64,000 nucleotides of DNA from Streptomyces sp. AJS327 (GTDB taxonomy: Bacteria > Actinomycetota > Actinomycetes > Streptomycetales > Streptomycetaceae): positions 547,501-611,500 of the forward strand of contig NZ_SKBR01000004.1 of assembly GCF_013450295.1 (NCBI RefSeq), in the 5' to 3' direction. A model generated the notes under the pieces. It searched no databases. It was not told where the DNA came from and saw only the letters and a program-made list of their open reading frames with translations. Shown here in pieces: positions 1-9,706 of this stretch. Within the stretch, counting starts at the first letter, position 1. Every line of letters begins with the position of its first letter. The position numbers were made by a program, and so were the translations under genes.

Positions 1-1327
<1,327 letters not shown>

Positions 1328-1467
1328 GTAGGTGCTCGCGTTCACTGTGTGGTTTCTGAGACAACGACTATTCTTCTTTGTTTATTTTTGAAGAGTGTGT
1401 TGCGTGTTTTCCATGCCGATGTGGCTCATGCCCTTGTTTGTGGGGGGTGGGTTGTTGGTGTGGGTGT

Positions 1468-1586
1468 GTTTCGGTGGTTATAGCGGTGGGGGAACGCCCG
1501 GTTACATTCCGAACCCGGAAGCTAAGCCTGCCAGCGCCGATGGTACTGCGAGGGGGACCTCGTGGGAGAGTAGGTCACCGCCGAAC
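1468..1586 (+). rRNA. 5S ribosomal RNA
   Basis: A complete 119-base 5S rRNA follows the 23S gene after about 140 bases. It starts GTTTCGGTGGTTATAGCG, holds the conserved CGAACCCGGAAG block near 1510 and ends in GTCACCGCCGAAC, which pairs with the 5' end. The order 23S-5S on the plus strand is that of a normal Streptomyces rrn operon. The exact ends are set by the terminal helix and could shift by one or two bases. Confidence 0.95.
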
Positions 1587-1595
1587 TCTTGTTGA

Positions 1596-1645
1596 GGGCA
1601 GTGGTTTTCATGGGTTGTTACCCGTGAGAACCACTGCCCTTTTTG
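1596..1645 (+). terminator. rrn operon terminator
   Basis: GGGCAGTGGTT (1596-1606) pairs with AACCACTGCCC (1629-1639) and is followed directly by a run of five T. This is a textbook intrinsic terminator ten bases after the 5S gene. Confidence 0.93.
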
Positions 1646-1710
1646 CGTTGTAGTCCTCTGGCGGGGGCAGACCCCTCTGGGGTTCGGGGCGGGGTACATA
1701 GGGTGTGGGG

Positions 1711-2358
1711 ATGCGCTACGACTTGGTGATCCTGGACAACGACGGCGTGCTTGTGGACAGCGAGCCCCTGTCGAACCGGATCTTGGCCGCCTACCTGACG
1801 GAGTTGGGGCACCCGACGACGTACGAGGAGGCGGTGCGCGACTACATGGGGTCCGCTGTACACCGGATTCACGACCTGGTGCTGGAACGCTCGGGCCGTC
1901 GGCTCCCGGACGACTTTGACCGAGTCTTCCACGAGCGTGTGTTCGCCGCGTTCCGGAGGGAGTTGGAGCCGGTGGACGGGGCTCCGGAGCTGTTGGAGAA
2001 GCTGGTGGCGGACGCGACGCCGTTCTGCGTCGCTTCCTCCGGGAGCCATGAGCGTATCCGGGTGGCTCTGCGGAAGACGGGGCTGTACGAGCAGGTCGGG
2101 TCGGGACGGATCTTCAGCGCGGACGACGTCGGACAGGGCAAGCCCGCTCCGGACCTCTTTCTCCGTGCCGCTGGGGCGATGGGCGTGGAACCGGGTCGGT
2201 GCGCGGTGGTGGAGGACAGTCCGGCGGGGGTTCGAGCCGCCAGACTCGCCGGTATGGACGTCTTCGGGTACGCGGCGCTGACGCCGCGGGCGCGACTTGG
2301 AGAGGCCACGGAAGTGTTCACGTCCATGGGGGAGTTGACAGGGCTCCTGTCCGGTTAG
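1711..2358 (+). CDS. HAD family phosphatase (beta-phosphoglucomutase-like)
   Basis: A 215-residue cytosolic HAD-superfamily hydrolase, probably a sugar-phosphate phosphatase or phosphomutase. Motif I is near the N-terminus (LDNDGVLVDSE, nucleophile Asp9 and acid Asp11), motif II is CVASSGSHER, the motif III lysine is in GQGKPAPDLF, and motif IV is VVEDSPAGVRAA; a helical cap lies between motifs I and II. An in-frame GTG six bases upstream (1705) is possible, but the ATG at 1711 puts the first beta strand at the usual place. The substrate cannot be read from sequence. It lies between the rrn terminator and acuC and is probably a single gene. Confidence 0.88.
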   Translation: MRYDLVILDNDGVLVDSEPLSNRILAAYLTELGHPTTYEEAVRDYMGSAVHRIHDLVLERSGRRLPDDFDRVFHERVFAAFRRELEPVDGAPELLEKLVADATPFCVASSGSHERIRVALRKTGLYEQVGSGRIFSADDVGQGKPAPDLFLRAAGAMGVEPGRCAVVEDSPAGVRAARLAGMDVFGYAALTPRARLGEATEVFTSMGELTGLLSG

Positions 2359-2380
2359 CGACGCCGGGTACGGTGGCCGC

Positions 2381-3562
2381 ATGAGCGGCGGTGCGGCACT
2401 GATGTGGGACGAGGCAGTTACCGGCTACAACTTCGGAGCCGGGCATCCGATGGATCCGGTACGTCTCGATCTGACGATGCGCCTGGTACGGGCGTTGGGT
2501 TTGGACAGCGCGCCGGAGCTGAAGGTGGTCGCGGCCGAAGCGGCTGAGGACGCCACACTCCGGCTGGTACATGGCCAGGAGTACATCGACGCCGTCCGGC
2601 GGCTGTCGGTCGAACCGGAGGCCGCGGACGGCTCGTTCGGGCTGGGCACCGTGGACGACCCCGCGTTCGCGGGGATGCACGAGGCGTCCGCGCTGATCGC
2701 GGGTCAGTCGGTCGCTGCGAGCGAGGCGGTGTGGCGTGGGGAGGTCGCGCACGCGGTGAACTTCGCCGGTGGACTGCACCACGCGATGCCGGACCGGGCC
2801 TCCGGGTTCTGTGTGTACAACGACGCGTCGCTGGCCGTCGCCCGGCTGCTGGAGCTGGGGGCCGAGCGGGTCGCGTACCTGGACGTGGACGTGCATCACG
2901 GTGACGGAGTGCAGGCCATGTTCTGGGACGATCCGCGCGTGCTGACGATCTCGCTGCACGAGCACCCACGGGTGCTGTTCCCCGGAACCGGCTGGCCGGA
3001 GGAGAGCGGCGGCCCGAACGCGGAGGGCAGCGCGGTCAACGTGACGCTTCCTCCGGGTACCGCGGACGAGGGCTGGTTGCGGGCCCTGCACGGCACGGTG
3101 CCGGAGCTGTTGGGTGCCTTCCGGCCGCAGGTGCTGGTCACCCAGCACGGTGCCGACACGCATATCGAGGATCCGCTGGCGCACTTGGCGGTGAGCGTGG
3201 ACGCGCAGCGGGTGGCGGCCGACGCCTGCCACGACTGGGCGCACGAGTACGCCGAGGGTCGCTGGGTCGCGTTGGGCGGTGGGGGATACGCGGTGGTCGA
3301 CGTGGTGCCCCGCAGCTGGGCGCATCTGGTCGGCGTCGCGGCCGGGGCTCCGGTTCCGCCGGAGACCGAAGTACCCGAGGAGTGGCGCCGGTTGGTGTAC
3401 GCGCGATCCGGCAGCGTGCTGGGGCCGCTGCGGATGACCGACGGCCGGGAGCCGGTGTGGCGGGACTGGGCCGGTTCGGGGTATGACCCGGCGGACCGGC
3501 TCGACCAGGCGGTGCTGGCGACGCGGCGTGCCGTCTATCCGGCGCACGGTCTGCTGCCCTGA
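2381..3562 (+). CDS. acuC: AcuC-type histone deacetylase family protein
   Basis: A 393-residue Zn-dependent deacetylase of the histone deacetylase superfamily, named after acetoin utilisation AcuC of Bacillus. In bacteria these enzymes deacetylate lysines, for example on acetyl-CoA synthetase. The fold signature is clear: GGLHHAMPDRASGFCVYND contains the tandem catalytic histidines, DVDVHHGDG holds zinc ligands, and QHGADTH and GGGGYAV follow in order. Length fits AcuC (about 390). The start chosen is the ATG at 2381, 22 bases after the HAD gene; an internal ATG at 2402 (MWDEAV) is the main alternative. No acs or acuA gene is adjacent. Confidence 0.9.
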   Translation: MSGGAALMWDEAVTGYNFGAGHPMDPVRLDLTMRLVRALGLDSAPELKVVAAEAAEDATLRLVHGQEYIDAVRRLSVEPEAADGSFGLGTVDDPAFAGMHEASALIAGQSVAASEAVWRGEVAHAVNFAGGLHHAMPDRASGFCVYNDASLAVARLLELGAERVAYLDVDVHHGDGVQAMFWDDPRVLTISLHEHPRVLFPGTGWPEESGGPNAEGSAVNVTLPPGTADEGWLRALHGTVPELLGAFRPQVLVTQHGADTHIEDPLAHLAVSVDAQRVAADACHDWAHEYAEGRWVALGGGGYAVVDVVPRSWAHLVGVAAGAPVPPETEVPEEWRRLVYARSGSVLGPLRMTDGREPVWRDWAGSGYDPADRLDQAVLATRRAVYPAHGLLP

Positions 3563-4289
3563 CCGGCTGGTGGTGGCGCCGGTCCCCGGACACGTGCCCC
3601 GGGTCGGGCCGTTGACGGTCGGGCGTGGGCGGTGGATCGGCGTCCGGAGGACGGCGTCGTCCCGGCGGGAGCTGAGAACCCTGACCGACTCCAGGGTCAC
3701 TACGCCACATGGGCCTCATCGCTCTCGGCGTGCAGACGCCTCGTACTAGCACCGCCGCATGGGGAACGTATCGACAAAACGACCCGGTTCGGGGTACGCC
3801 TGGCCCGGGTCGGTTACGTAGGGCGGGTCTCCGGGACTCGGGAAGTGGATGTGCTGTCCGGCAGTGGCGCGCCGGGGGCGCACACCCCCGCTCCGACCCC
3901 TCACAGGTGATGTCGAAGGGGTCGTTGATGCGGGTCCGTGTGCGGCGCTGAACGGGGGTGGATGGTGCGGGGCGCGTTCGCGTCGCAGGTCAGCCGGGTG
4001 GTGAAGGGCGGAGGAGAGGGAGACGGCGACGCTGTGCGCCAGTGCGCCCGAAATGGCGCGGGGGGCGTCGGGGGAGGGTTCCGGTTGATGACGCTGCGCG
4101 GTCCGCTTACTACAGACCGCTTACTCGCTATGTACTCAATCGGGCGTGTCTGTCACAGTAGTCGGTCGTACGGTACTCCTCTTCCCCACTTGCATCACCC
4201 GCCCCTAATCTGGGGAGGAGCGCGCATGCGACCAGGAGTCACCGGAGGGGAAGCCGGTGCCCGACATGTGCGGAAGGTTCAGGTGTGAC
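3563..4289. other. Long gap before the HTH gene, no convincing gene
   Basis: About 730 bases. Open frames here (for example plus strand 3709-3951) have mixed third positions and no recognisable product, so I do not call a gene. The last 200 bases are richer in A and T and hold a direct repeat (4103-4125) and TAATCT near 4206, and probably contain the promoter of the HTH gene. Confidence 0.5.
4103..4125. repeat. Direct repeat, possible regulator site
   Basis: CCGCTTACT occurs at 4103-4111 and again at 4117-4125, a spacing of 14 bases, in the AT-richer promoter region of the HTH gene. It may be an operator; no regulator is known to me for this sequence. Confidence 0.4.
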
Positions 4290-4499
4290 ATGGCTGCTGG
4301 CAAGGGATCTCTGAACGAGGTCGTGTTCCTGACCGTGGCGGAAGTCGCCGCGGTAATGCGAGTCTCCAAGATGACCGTGTACCGGCTGGTGCACAGTGGT
4401 CATCTGCCGGCGATCCGGGTGGGGAGGTCATTCCGGGTCCCTGAGAAGGCCGTCCACGAGTACCTCCAAGAGTCCTACGTGGGGGTGGAGAGCGCCTAG
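4290..4499 (+). CDS. Small excisionase/MerR-type HTH DNA-binding protein
   Basis: A 69-residue protein made almost only of one winged-helix domain of the excisionase/BldC class: FLTVAEVAAVMRVSKMTVYR (helix-turn-helix) then HSGHLPAIRVGRSFRVPEKA (wing) and a short helix. Proteins of this size and sequence are highly conserved in Streptomyces. I chose the ATG at 4290 because it gives the usual N-terminus; an in-frame upstream start at 4257 would add MPDMCGRFRCD, which looks untranslated. It precedes the bS22 gene and the SDR-like gene, an order I recall as conserved. Its target is unknown; it is not BldC itself, whose sequence differs. Confidence 0.85.
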   Translation: MAAGKGSLNEVVFLTVAEVAAVMRVSKMTVYRLVHSGHLPAIRVGRSFRVPEKAVHEYLQESYVGVESA

Positions 4500-4656
4500 G
4501 GCACGTCGCCGGAGTCGCGCGACGACCCTGATTACGAGCTCCGCGCGGACACGGGTAGGCTTGGGCCCATGTAGGTCGTGTGGGCTCAAGGCGCCCCGCA
4601 CCATGTGAAGTAGTTCGCCCCGCACACGCGGGGGTGATCCGTGAGCGAGGGTAGTC

Positions 4657-4755
4657 GTGGGCTCTGTCATCAAGAAGCGGCGTAAGCGGATGGCTAAGAA
4701 GAAGCATCGCAAGCTGCTGAAGCGCACGCGCGTGCAGCGTCGCAACAAGAAGTGA
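4657..4755 (+). CDS. Ribosomal protein bS22 (AURKAIP1/COX24 domain)
   Basis: A 32-residue, extremely basic protein starting GTG at 4657 and read as MGSVIKKRRKRMAKKKHRK followed by LLKRTRVQRRNKK. This is the short AURKAIP1/COX24-domain protein found in Actinobacteria and identified as the extra small-subunit protein bS22 in mycobacterial ribosome structures. More than half of the residues are Lys or Arg, as expected for an rRNA-embedded peptide. The upstream GAGCGAGGG (4643-4651) can serve as ribosome binding site. A strong hairpin follows 20 bases after the stop. Confidence 0.9.
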   Translation: MGSVIKKRRKRMAKKKHRKLLKRTRVQRRNKK

Positions 4756-4776
4756 GCAGCGTGTAATACGCCGCTG

Positions 4777-4820
4777 ACCGCCACCTTTCCCGCACCGAGG
4801 TGTGAGCGAGGTGGCGGTTT
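4777..4820 (+). terminator. Terminator of the bS22 gene
   Basis: ACCGCCACCT (4777-4786) is perfectly complementary to AGGTGGCGGT (4809-4818), followed by TTT. The right arm covers 4809-4818, which argues against the GTG at 4802 being the start of the next gene. Confidence 0.75.
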
Positions 4821-4951
4821 CGTATGTCCGGACGGGCTGGGCGCCCGTGGCCGCCGAGGCGAGATCCTCACCCGATACGGTGAGGTTCGTCATGGTCCCG
4901 AAGGGGGGCCGTGGGGCGTGGGAGCGCGCGTCGGTGGTCTCGGGAGGAATC

Positions 4952-6043
4952 TTGGGCAAGATCGTCCTCGTCACCGGGGCAGCCCGGCCGCTCAGCGCCC
5001 GGTTCGTGCGGCGCCTTCAGCGGGATCCCGGCGTCGATCGGGTCGTCGCCGTTGACATGGCGCCTCCGGTCGAGGACCTGGGCGCCGCGGAGTTCGTGGT
5101 GGCCGACATCCGGCGCCCGGGGATCGGCGCGGTGCTGGCGGAGCACGGGGTGGACACCGTCGTGCACACGGACATTCACGGTGCGCCGCCCGGCGCGGGT
5201 GGTACCGGCGGGGTGGGTGGTGGCCGGGCCGTGGCGAAGGAGACCAACGTCATCGGCACCATGCAGCTGCTCGGCGCCTGCCAGCGGTCGCTCGCGGTGC
5301 GCCGTCTCGTGGTCAGGTCGAGTACCAGCGTGTACGGTTCCGCGCCCCGGGACCCGGCGGTGTTCGACGTGACGACGCCGCCGAAGGCGTTGCCCAGCGG
5401 TGGCTTCGCGAAGGACGTGGCCGAAGTCGAGGGCTACGTGCGGGGGTTCGCCCGCCGCCGTCCCGACGTCTCGGTGACGGTTCTGCGGTTCGCTCAGGTA
5501 CTGGGGCCGACCGGAGAGTCGCCGCTCGCCGCGTACTTCGCGCTTCCGGTGCTGCCGACCGTCCTCGGCTACGACCCACGGCTCCAGTTCGTGCACGAGG
5601 ACGATGTGCTGAGTGCCCTGGGCCGGGCCGTCGGCATGGCCGGATCGGACCAGCCACCGGCGGGCACCTTCAACGTCGCGGGCGCGGGCGTCATGCTGTT
5701 GTCGCAGTGCGCGCGGCGATTGGGGCGCCCCACCCTGCCGCTGCTGCTTCCCGCGATCCGCTGGGGGCGGAGCGCACTGCGCGCGGTGGGGGCGACCGAC
5801 TTCTCGCCCGAGCAGATCCGGATGCTGACGCACGGCCGGGTGGTGCGGACCGATCACACGCGGGACGTGCTGGGCTTCACGCCCGCCCATACGACGGAGG
5901 GGACCCTGACGGCCTTCGCGCGGGGCCGGGCGGAGGGGCTGCTGCCACCGCGGACGGTGGCCCGTACGGTCGACCGGGTGGCGGAGTTGCTGCCGCGCTC
6001 CGGGCAGGGCCGGACCGTGGAGGAGGCTGGGCGACGTGGCTGA
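4952..6043 (+). CDS. NAD-dependent epimerase/dehydratase family (extended SDR-like) protein
   Basis: A 363-residue Rossmann-fold protein of the extended SDR family. GKIVLVTGAARPLSARFVRR is the nucleotide-binding strand and glycine loop, VVRSSTSVYGSAPRD matches the SSxxVYG strand of epimerases, and LRFAQVLGP and QFVHEDDV are C-terminal landmarks. The usual catalytic YxxxK is not where expected: the aligned stretch reads GGFAKDVAEVEGY. It may therefore bind NAD(P) without being a normal epimerase. I chose the TTG at 4952, preceded by GGGAGG; in-frame GTG codons at 4802 and 4934 and an ATG at 4892 are alternatives, but 4802 lies inside a terminator hairpin. It overlaps the acyltransferase gene by 8 bases. 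Confidence 0.8.
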   Translation: MGKIVLVTGAARPLSARFVRRLQRDPGVDRVVAVDMAPPVEDLGAAEFVVADIRRPGIGAVLAEHGVDTVVHTDIHGAPPGAGGTGGVGGGRAVAKETNVIGTMQLLGACQRSLAVRRLVVRSSTSVYGSAPRDPAVFDVTTPPKALPSGGFAKDVAEVEGYVRGFARRRPDVSVTVLRFAQVLGPTGESPLAAYFALPVLPTVLGYDPRLQFVHEDDVLSALGRAVGMAGSDQPPAGTFNVAGAGVMLLSQCARRLGRPTLPLLLPAIRWGRSALRAVGATDFSPEQIRMLTHGRVVRTDHTRDVLGFTPAHTTEGTLTAFARGRAEGLLPPRTVARTVDRVAELLPRSGQGRTVEEAGRRG

Positions 6044-7094
6044 GCAACAGGACATCCCGTCCGACGACGACCATGGCGAGCGGCCGCGGGGCTCCGACGC
6101 GGCCGGGCCGCCGCGTTCCGCGTCCGAGGCGTCCGTGCGGTCAGAGGCGTCCGTGCCGTTCCAGCGACGGGATCCGGAGAGGGCGACTCCGGCGGAGGGG
6201 GCGGACGGCGGGTCACCGACGCCGGAGGACGAGGGGGAACGGGCGGAGTCACGGCCGGACTGGGAACGGCGGGCGGCCGGCGCCCTCGCCTTCCTGCGCC
6301 GCAGGGTCACCGGCGAATACGAGGTGGACGACTTCGGGTACGACCGGGACCTCACCGAGACGGTGCTGATGTCCCTGCTCAGGCCGGTGTACGAGAAGTA
6401 CTTCCGGGTCGAGGTGCGGGGGCTGGAGAACATACCGGAGGACGGCGCGGCGCTCGTCGTCGCCAACCACTCCGGCACCTTGCCGCTGGACGGGCTGATG
6501 TTGCAGGTCGCGGTGCACGACCACCATCCGGCGCGGCGTCATCTCCGGCTGCTCGGCGCTGACTTGGTGTTCCTGCTGCCGGTGGTGAACGAGCTGGCGA
6601 GGAAGGCGGGACACACCCTGGCGTGTACCGAGGACGCGCGGGAACTGCTGGATCGCGGGGAACTCGTCGGGGTGATGCCGGAGGGGTTCAAGGGGCTGGG
6701 CAAGCCGTTCTCGCAGCGTTACAGGTTGCAGCGGTTCGGCCGCGGGGGCTTCGTGTCGACGGCGTTGCGTTCGGGGGCTCCGATCGTGCCGTGCTCCATC
6801 GTGGGGGCCGAGGAGATCTACCCGATGGTGGGAGATTCACGGACGCTGGCCCGGCTCCTCAACCTTCCCTACTTTCCGATCACTCCGACGTTCCCCTGGC
6901 TGGGCCCGCTGGGCGCGGTGCCGCTGCCGACGAAGTGGACGATCCAGTTCGGTGCGCCGATCCCCACGGACGGCTACGCGCCGGAGGCGGCCGAGGATCC
7001 GATGCTGATGTTCAACCTCACGGACCAGGTGCGCGAGACCATCCAGCACACTCTGTACTCCCTGTTGGTGCGCCGGGACTCCGTGTTCTTCTGA
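6036..7094 (+). CDS. Lysophospholipid acyltransferase family protein (PlsC-like)
   Basis: A 352-residue acyltransferase probably acting on lysophospholipids at the membrane. Residues 1 to about 85 are a charged, disordered extension; the PlsC fold follows. The catalytic block is VANHSGTLPLDG, where His and Asp are six residues apart (HX6D) rather than the classical HX4D, a variant I know from actinobacterial homologues. The second motif is MPEGFKGLGKPFS and the third is GAPIVPCSIVGAEEIYP. The GTG start at 6036 follows GGAGGAGG and overlaps the preceding SDR-like gene, so the two are translationally coupled. Confidence 0.85.
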   Translation: MAEQQDIPSDDDHGERPRGSDAAGPPRSASEASVRSEASVPFQRRDPERATPAEGADGGSPTPEDEGERAESRPDWERRAAGALAFLRRRVTGEYEVDDFGYDRDLTETVLMSLLRPVYEKYFRVEVRGLENIPEDGAALVVANHSGTLPLDGLMLQVAVHDHHPARRHLRLLGADLVFLLPVVNELARKAGHTLACTEDARELLDRGELVGVMPEGFKGLGKPFSQRYRLQRFGRGGFVSTALRSGAPIVPCSIVGAEEIYPMVGDSRTLARLLNLPYFPITPTFPWLGPLGAVPLPTKWTIQFGAPIPTDGYAPEAAEDPMLMFNLTDQVRETIQHTLYSLLVRRDSVFF

Positions 7095-7171
7095 TGCCGC
7101 CGACGCGCGGGACGGAGCTGAACGCTTCCGCCCGGCTCCGCTGAACGGCGGCTGGTGCGGCGTCGGTTGGT

Positions 7172-7205
7172 GCCCACGGCTCCCGCCTGGACGGGAGCCG
7201 TGGGC
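7172..7205. terminator. Bidirectional terminator between acyltransferase and rsbN
   Basis: A perfect 13-bp inverted repeat, GCCCACGGCTCCC (7172-7184) and GGGAGCCGTGGGC (7193-7205), with an 8-base loop sits between the convergent genes and can stop transcription from both sides. Confidence 0.85.
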
Positions 7206-7208
7206 GCC

Positions 7209-8504
7209 TCACTCGTCTCCGCGCTTCAGCCCGAGGCGGGGCAGGACCTCCGGGACCACCGGCGGCAGCGTGACCTCCTCCTGCCCGAACGGTGTGGAGT
7301 CGGCGGGGCCGGATTCGGAGGGGGTGCCGGAGGTGTGGCGCTCGGAGGGTGGGCTGAGCAGGCCGCCCTGGAGCAGCCCTTCGCTCCGCCCCTCGGGGCT
7401 CGTGGGTTCGGGACGTTCGCCGTCGCTTCCGGTGGGGCCGTCGTCGAGGGACTCCGGCTCGCCGCTGGTGGGCGGTTGCTCCGAGGGACGCTCTCGCGGC
7501 TCCCCGCGGTCGGCCTCGGGCCCGCTCGGGGAGTGGTCGCTCTCGGTCCGCGCCAGCTGCCGCAGCGGGTGCACCTCGCTGTCTATGGCGTCGAAAACCG
7601 AGTTCACCTCGTTCCCGACGTCGGTGAGTTGCCGGGGGAGGCGGTCCCGCAGCCGGGTCCATCCGGCGCGGTGGTCCTCGGCGAAGGTGGAGAGGGACTT
7701 CAGGCGGCCGAGGTCGCCGTCCCGTCGGTAGGCCGCGCTGAGGAGCCGGTGTCCCTCGGAGACGTCCCGGCGCATGCCGGAGAGGGTGGAGCGCACCGAG
7801 GTGAGCGACTCCTCGTCCAGCTGCCCGGTGCGGTCGCGCTCCAGCAGCCGACGGGCCTCGCGGAGCCGGGTGGCCGCGTGCGTCAGATGGAGCTGGCCCC
7901 GGTCGGCGTCCCCGCTGGCCAGGTTCAATTGGAGGTCCTCCATGCCGCGTTTGAGGCCGTAGAGGGAGTCTCCGGGCAGTGCGTCGGTGCTGGCCGCCGA
8001 GATGCCGCCGAGCGCTGAAGCGGCCACCCCGATGCTGAGGCCCCCGGCCGCGAGCCCCTTGCCCCAGCGGGAACCGGGGCAGAGGCGGCGCAGTTTGCCG
8101 AACGGCCCGGAGTCCGGGGCGCGATGGGCGCCGCCGCAACCGCCTTCCGGGGTGTCCCCACGGGAGCGGCGGGCCGCGCGCTGGCCCGGTACCGGTGCGC
8201 CCTCCGGGGAGTCGGTGGAGTCGAGGGTGCTCTCCATCGCGGCGAGGAGACGGGCTCGCTGCGCGGACTTGACCTCGGGGGCCAGCACCGGTTTGGGCAG
8301 CCGCTCCAAGTCCTCCGCGACCGCGACCAGTTCGCTCTGTTCCGCCGCGCTGCCCTCGGGGCCCCCGGCGTTCGCGCCGCCCGGAGGCGGTGCGGGTGTG
8401 TCACCGGTCGCCTCGGCCGACGCCGCGCCCCCGCCGAACTCCCGCTCGGCCAGGACCCGGGCGAAGGCGGATGCCCGCCGGTTCGTCGACACGGCTCCGA
8501 GCAC
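7209..8504 (-). CDS. rsbN: Anti-sigma factor RsbN (DUF5667 membrane protein)
   Basis: A 431-residue membrane protein directly downstream of bldN, the position of RsbN, the anti-sigma factor that holds sigma BldN inactive at the membrane. The N-terminal cytoplasmic part (LGAVSTNRRASAFARVLAE onward, about 170 residues) would bind the sigma factor. One hydrophobic segment (GLAAGGLSIGVAASALGG) is followed by the DUF5667 extracytoplasmic domain (LPGDSLYGLKRGMEDLQL, helical and Arg-rich) and a long Pro/Ser/Glu tail. Start: GTG codons occur at 8513 and 8504; the GAGGAG ribosome binding site abuts the first but is nine bases before the second, so I use 8504. A BldN-type promoter lies upstream. Confidence 0.88.
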   Translation of the reverse strand: MLGAVSTNRRASAFARVLAEREFGGGAASAEATGDTPAPPPGGANAGGPEGSAAEQSELVAVAEDLERLPKPVLAPEVKSAQRARLLAAMESTLDSTDSPEGAPVPGQRAARRSRGDTPEGGCGGAHRAPDSGPFGKLRRLCPGSRWGKGLAAGGLSIGVAASALGGISAASTDALPGDSLYGLKRGMEDLQLNLASGDADRGQLHLTHAATRLREARRLLERDRTGQLDEESLTSVRSTLSGMRRDVSEGHRLLSAAYRRDGDLGRLKSLSTFAEDHRAGWTRLRDRLPRQLTDVGNEVNSVFDAIDSEVHPLRQLARTESDHSPSGPEADRGEPRERPSEQPPTSGEPESLDDGPTGSDGERPEPTSPEGRSEGLLQGGLLSPPSERHTSGTPSESGPADSTPFGQEEVTLPPVVPEVLPRLGLKRGDE

Positions 8505-8760
8505 GGGCGGCACCTCCTCTCATCAGCACGGTGAACCCCCGGCGCGGTGGCATGGTTGCGCGGGCGGCTCGTATCCACTCGATGAGGTGAAGCGGTGGAG
8601 AGAGCGAACCCGGGCAGGCCAGGACAGCGGGAGTCTGCCATCCCGACAACGAGTGGCACGCCAGTCGGGTTACGGAGCGCTGATGATGTGACCGGCGTCA
8701 TGCGAGGCCGGTTCCTGGGATGCGGTGTCGTACGGCGTCCTGCGCCTGGTGAGGAAGGGC
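8505..8760 (-). other. bldN-rsbN intergenic region
   Basis: A 256-base gap between two genes on the same strand. It is longer than expected within one operon and contains a promoter-like sequence for rsbN (8646-8674). No gene was seen. Confidence 0.6.
8646..8674 (-). promoter_or_regulatory. Candidate sigma BldN promoter of rsbN
   Basis: On the minus strand CGTAAC (complement of 8669-8674) and CGTTGT (complement of 8646-8651) are separated by 17 bases. From memory, sigma BldN promoters have a CGTAAC -35 and a CGTTGA-like -10 box, and rsbN is known to be transcribed by the sigma factor it inhibits. Transcription would start about 135 bases before the rsbN start codon. The match is by eye only. 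Confidence 0.6.
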
Positions 8761-9609
8761 CTAGCGGGCGCTGTCCGGAAGGAGTCGGGCGAGGGTGCGC
8801 ACGGCTCGGTACTGGAGTGTCTTGATGGCGCCCTCGTTCTTGCCCATGATCCGTGCCGTCTCCGCGACCGAGAGGCCGTGCAGGAAGCGCAGGGTCACGC
8901 ACTCCTGTTGCTGCGGGTTGAGCTTCCGTACGGCTTCCAGGAGCGCGGCGTTGGACAGTGACTCCAGGACGGAGTCCTCGGGGCTGCGCTCCACCTCGTT
9001 CGCGTCCAGCATCTCGCCGGTGGTGACCTCCAGCCGGAAGCGGCTGGACTTGAAGTGGTCCGCGACCAGGTTGCGGGCGATGGTGACCAGCCAGGCGCCG
9101 AAGTCGCGGCCCTGCCAGGTGAAGGTGGAGATCCGGCGCAGCGCGCGGAGGAAGGTCTCGCTGGTGAGGTCCTCCGCCGTGGCCCGTCCGCCGACCCGGT
9201 AGTAGATGTACCGGTAGACGGTGTCGCTGTACTGGTCGTACAGGCTGCCGAAGGCGTCGGTCTCGCCGCCCTGGGCACGTTCGACGAGATCCATCATCCG
9301 GCGGCTCTCGGCGTCGGTCGGGGCCGGTCGGCGGCTCGCCGTGCTGGCCGACGCTCCGCCGCGGGAGCGTCTTCCGGTGGTGGGGGCGGCCGGTGCGCCG
9401 GGGGTGGTCGGGGCGGGGGTGGTCGTGGTGGCGGCGCTGGGCGCGCCGCCCGAGAGGGCGTAGCAGGGACTGGCGGGGACAGGGGAGGCGATGAGAGCAG
9501 GGACGGCGTACGCGGTTGGGACAAATGTGCGCAGGTGATCGACGGCTGTGACGACCGTTGTACGCAGCGTAGCCAGGCCCGAGGCGTCAACCCCGACGTG
9601 TGGGTACAC
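8761..9609 (-). CDS. bldN: ECF sigma factor BldN
   Basis: A 282-residue sigma factor needed for aerial mycelium formation, transcribing chaplin, rodlin and bldM genes in Streptomyces. The N-terminal region of about 105 residues (YPHVGVDASGLATLR, then an Ala/Pro/Thr-rich stretch) is the pro-sequence known to be cleaved in BldN. Region 2 follows (about 115-185: AFGSLYDQYSDTVYRYIYYR, DFGAWLVTIARNLVADHFK) and then region 4 (about 215-275: LNPQQQECVTLRFLHGLS, NEGAIKTLQYRAVRTL). I chose the GTG at 9609, preceded by GGGAG, because the known protein starts at the same VYPHVG; an ATG at 9636 would add nine residues. rsbN lies downstream. Confidence 0.95.
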   Translation of the reverse strand: MYPHVGVDASGLATLRTTVVTAVDHLRTFVPTAYAVPALIASPVPASPCYALSGGAPSAATTTTPAPTTPGAPAAPTTGRRSRGGASASTASRRPAPTDAESRRMMDLVERAQGGETDAFGSLYDQYSDTVYRYIYYRVGGRATAEDLTSETFLRALRRISTFTWQGRDFGAWLVTIARNLVADHFKSSRFRLEVTTGEMLDANEVERSPEDSVLESLSNAALLEAVRKLNPQQQECVTLRFLHGLSVAETARIMGKNEGAIKTLQYRAVRTLARLLPDSAR

Positions 9610-9668
9610 GGGACTCCCAGAGGCAGAGCTTTCCATCCATCACGAGCAGTGCGGGACCGGCCGCCCGC

Positions 9669-9681
9669 TGACGGGGCGTGA
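9669..9681. promoter_or_regulatory. Candidate BldD box 1 upstream of bldN
   Basis: TGACGGGGCGTGA fits the BldD pattern TNAC-N5-GTNA. BldD bound to cyclic di-GMP represses bldN in Streptomyces. It lies 60 bases before the bldN start codon. Confidence 0.6.
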
Positions 9682-9706
9682 GGTTCCGGATTGCATCTGA
9701 GGAGAA

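Noticed and set aside
3709..3951. A plus-strand frame of 80 codons before the HTH gene
   Set aside because: Third-position GC is mixed and there is no recognisable sequence or ribosome binding site.
4802..4951. N-terminal extension of the SDR-like protein from the GTG at 4802
   Set aside because: This start lies inside the terminator hairpin of the bS22 gene and the added residues do not look like protein; TTG 4952 has a ribosome binding site.
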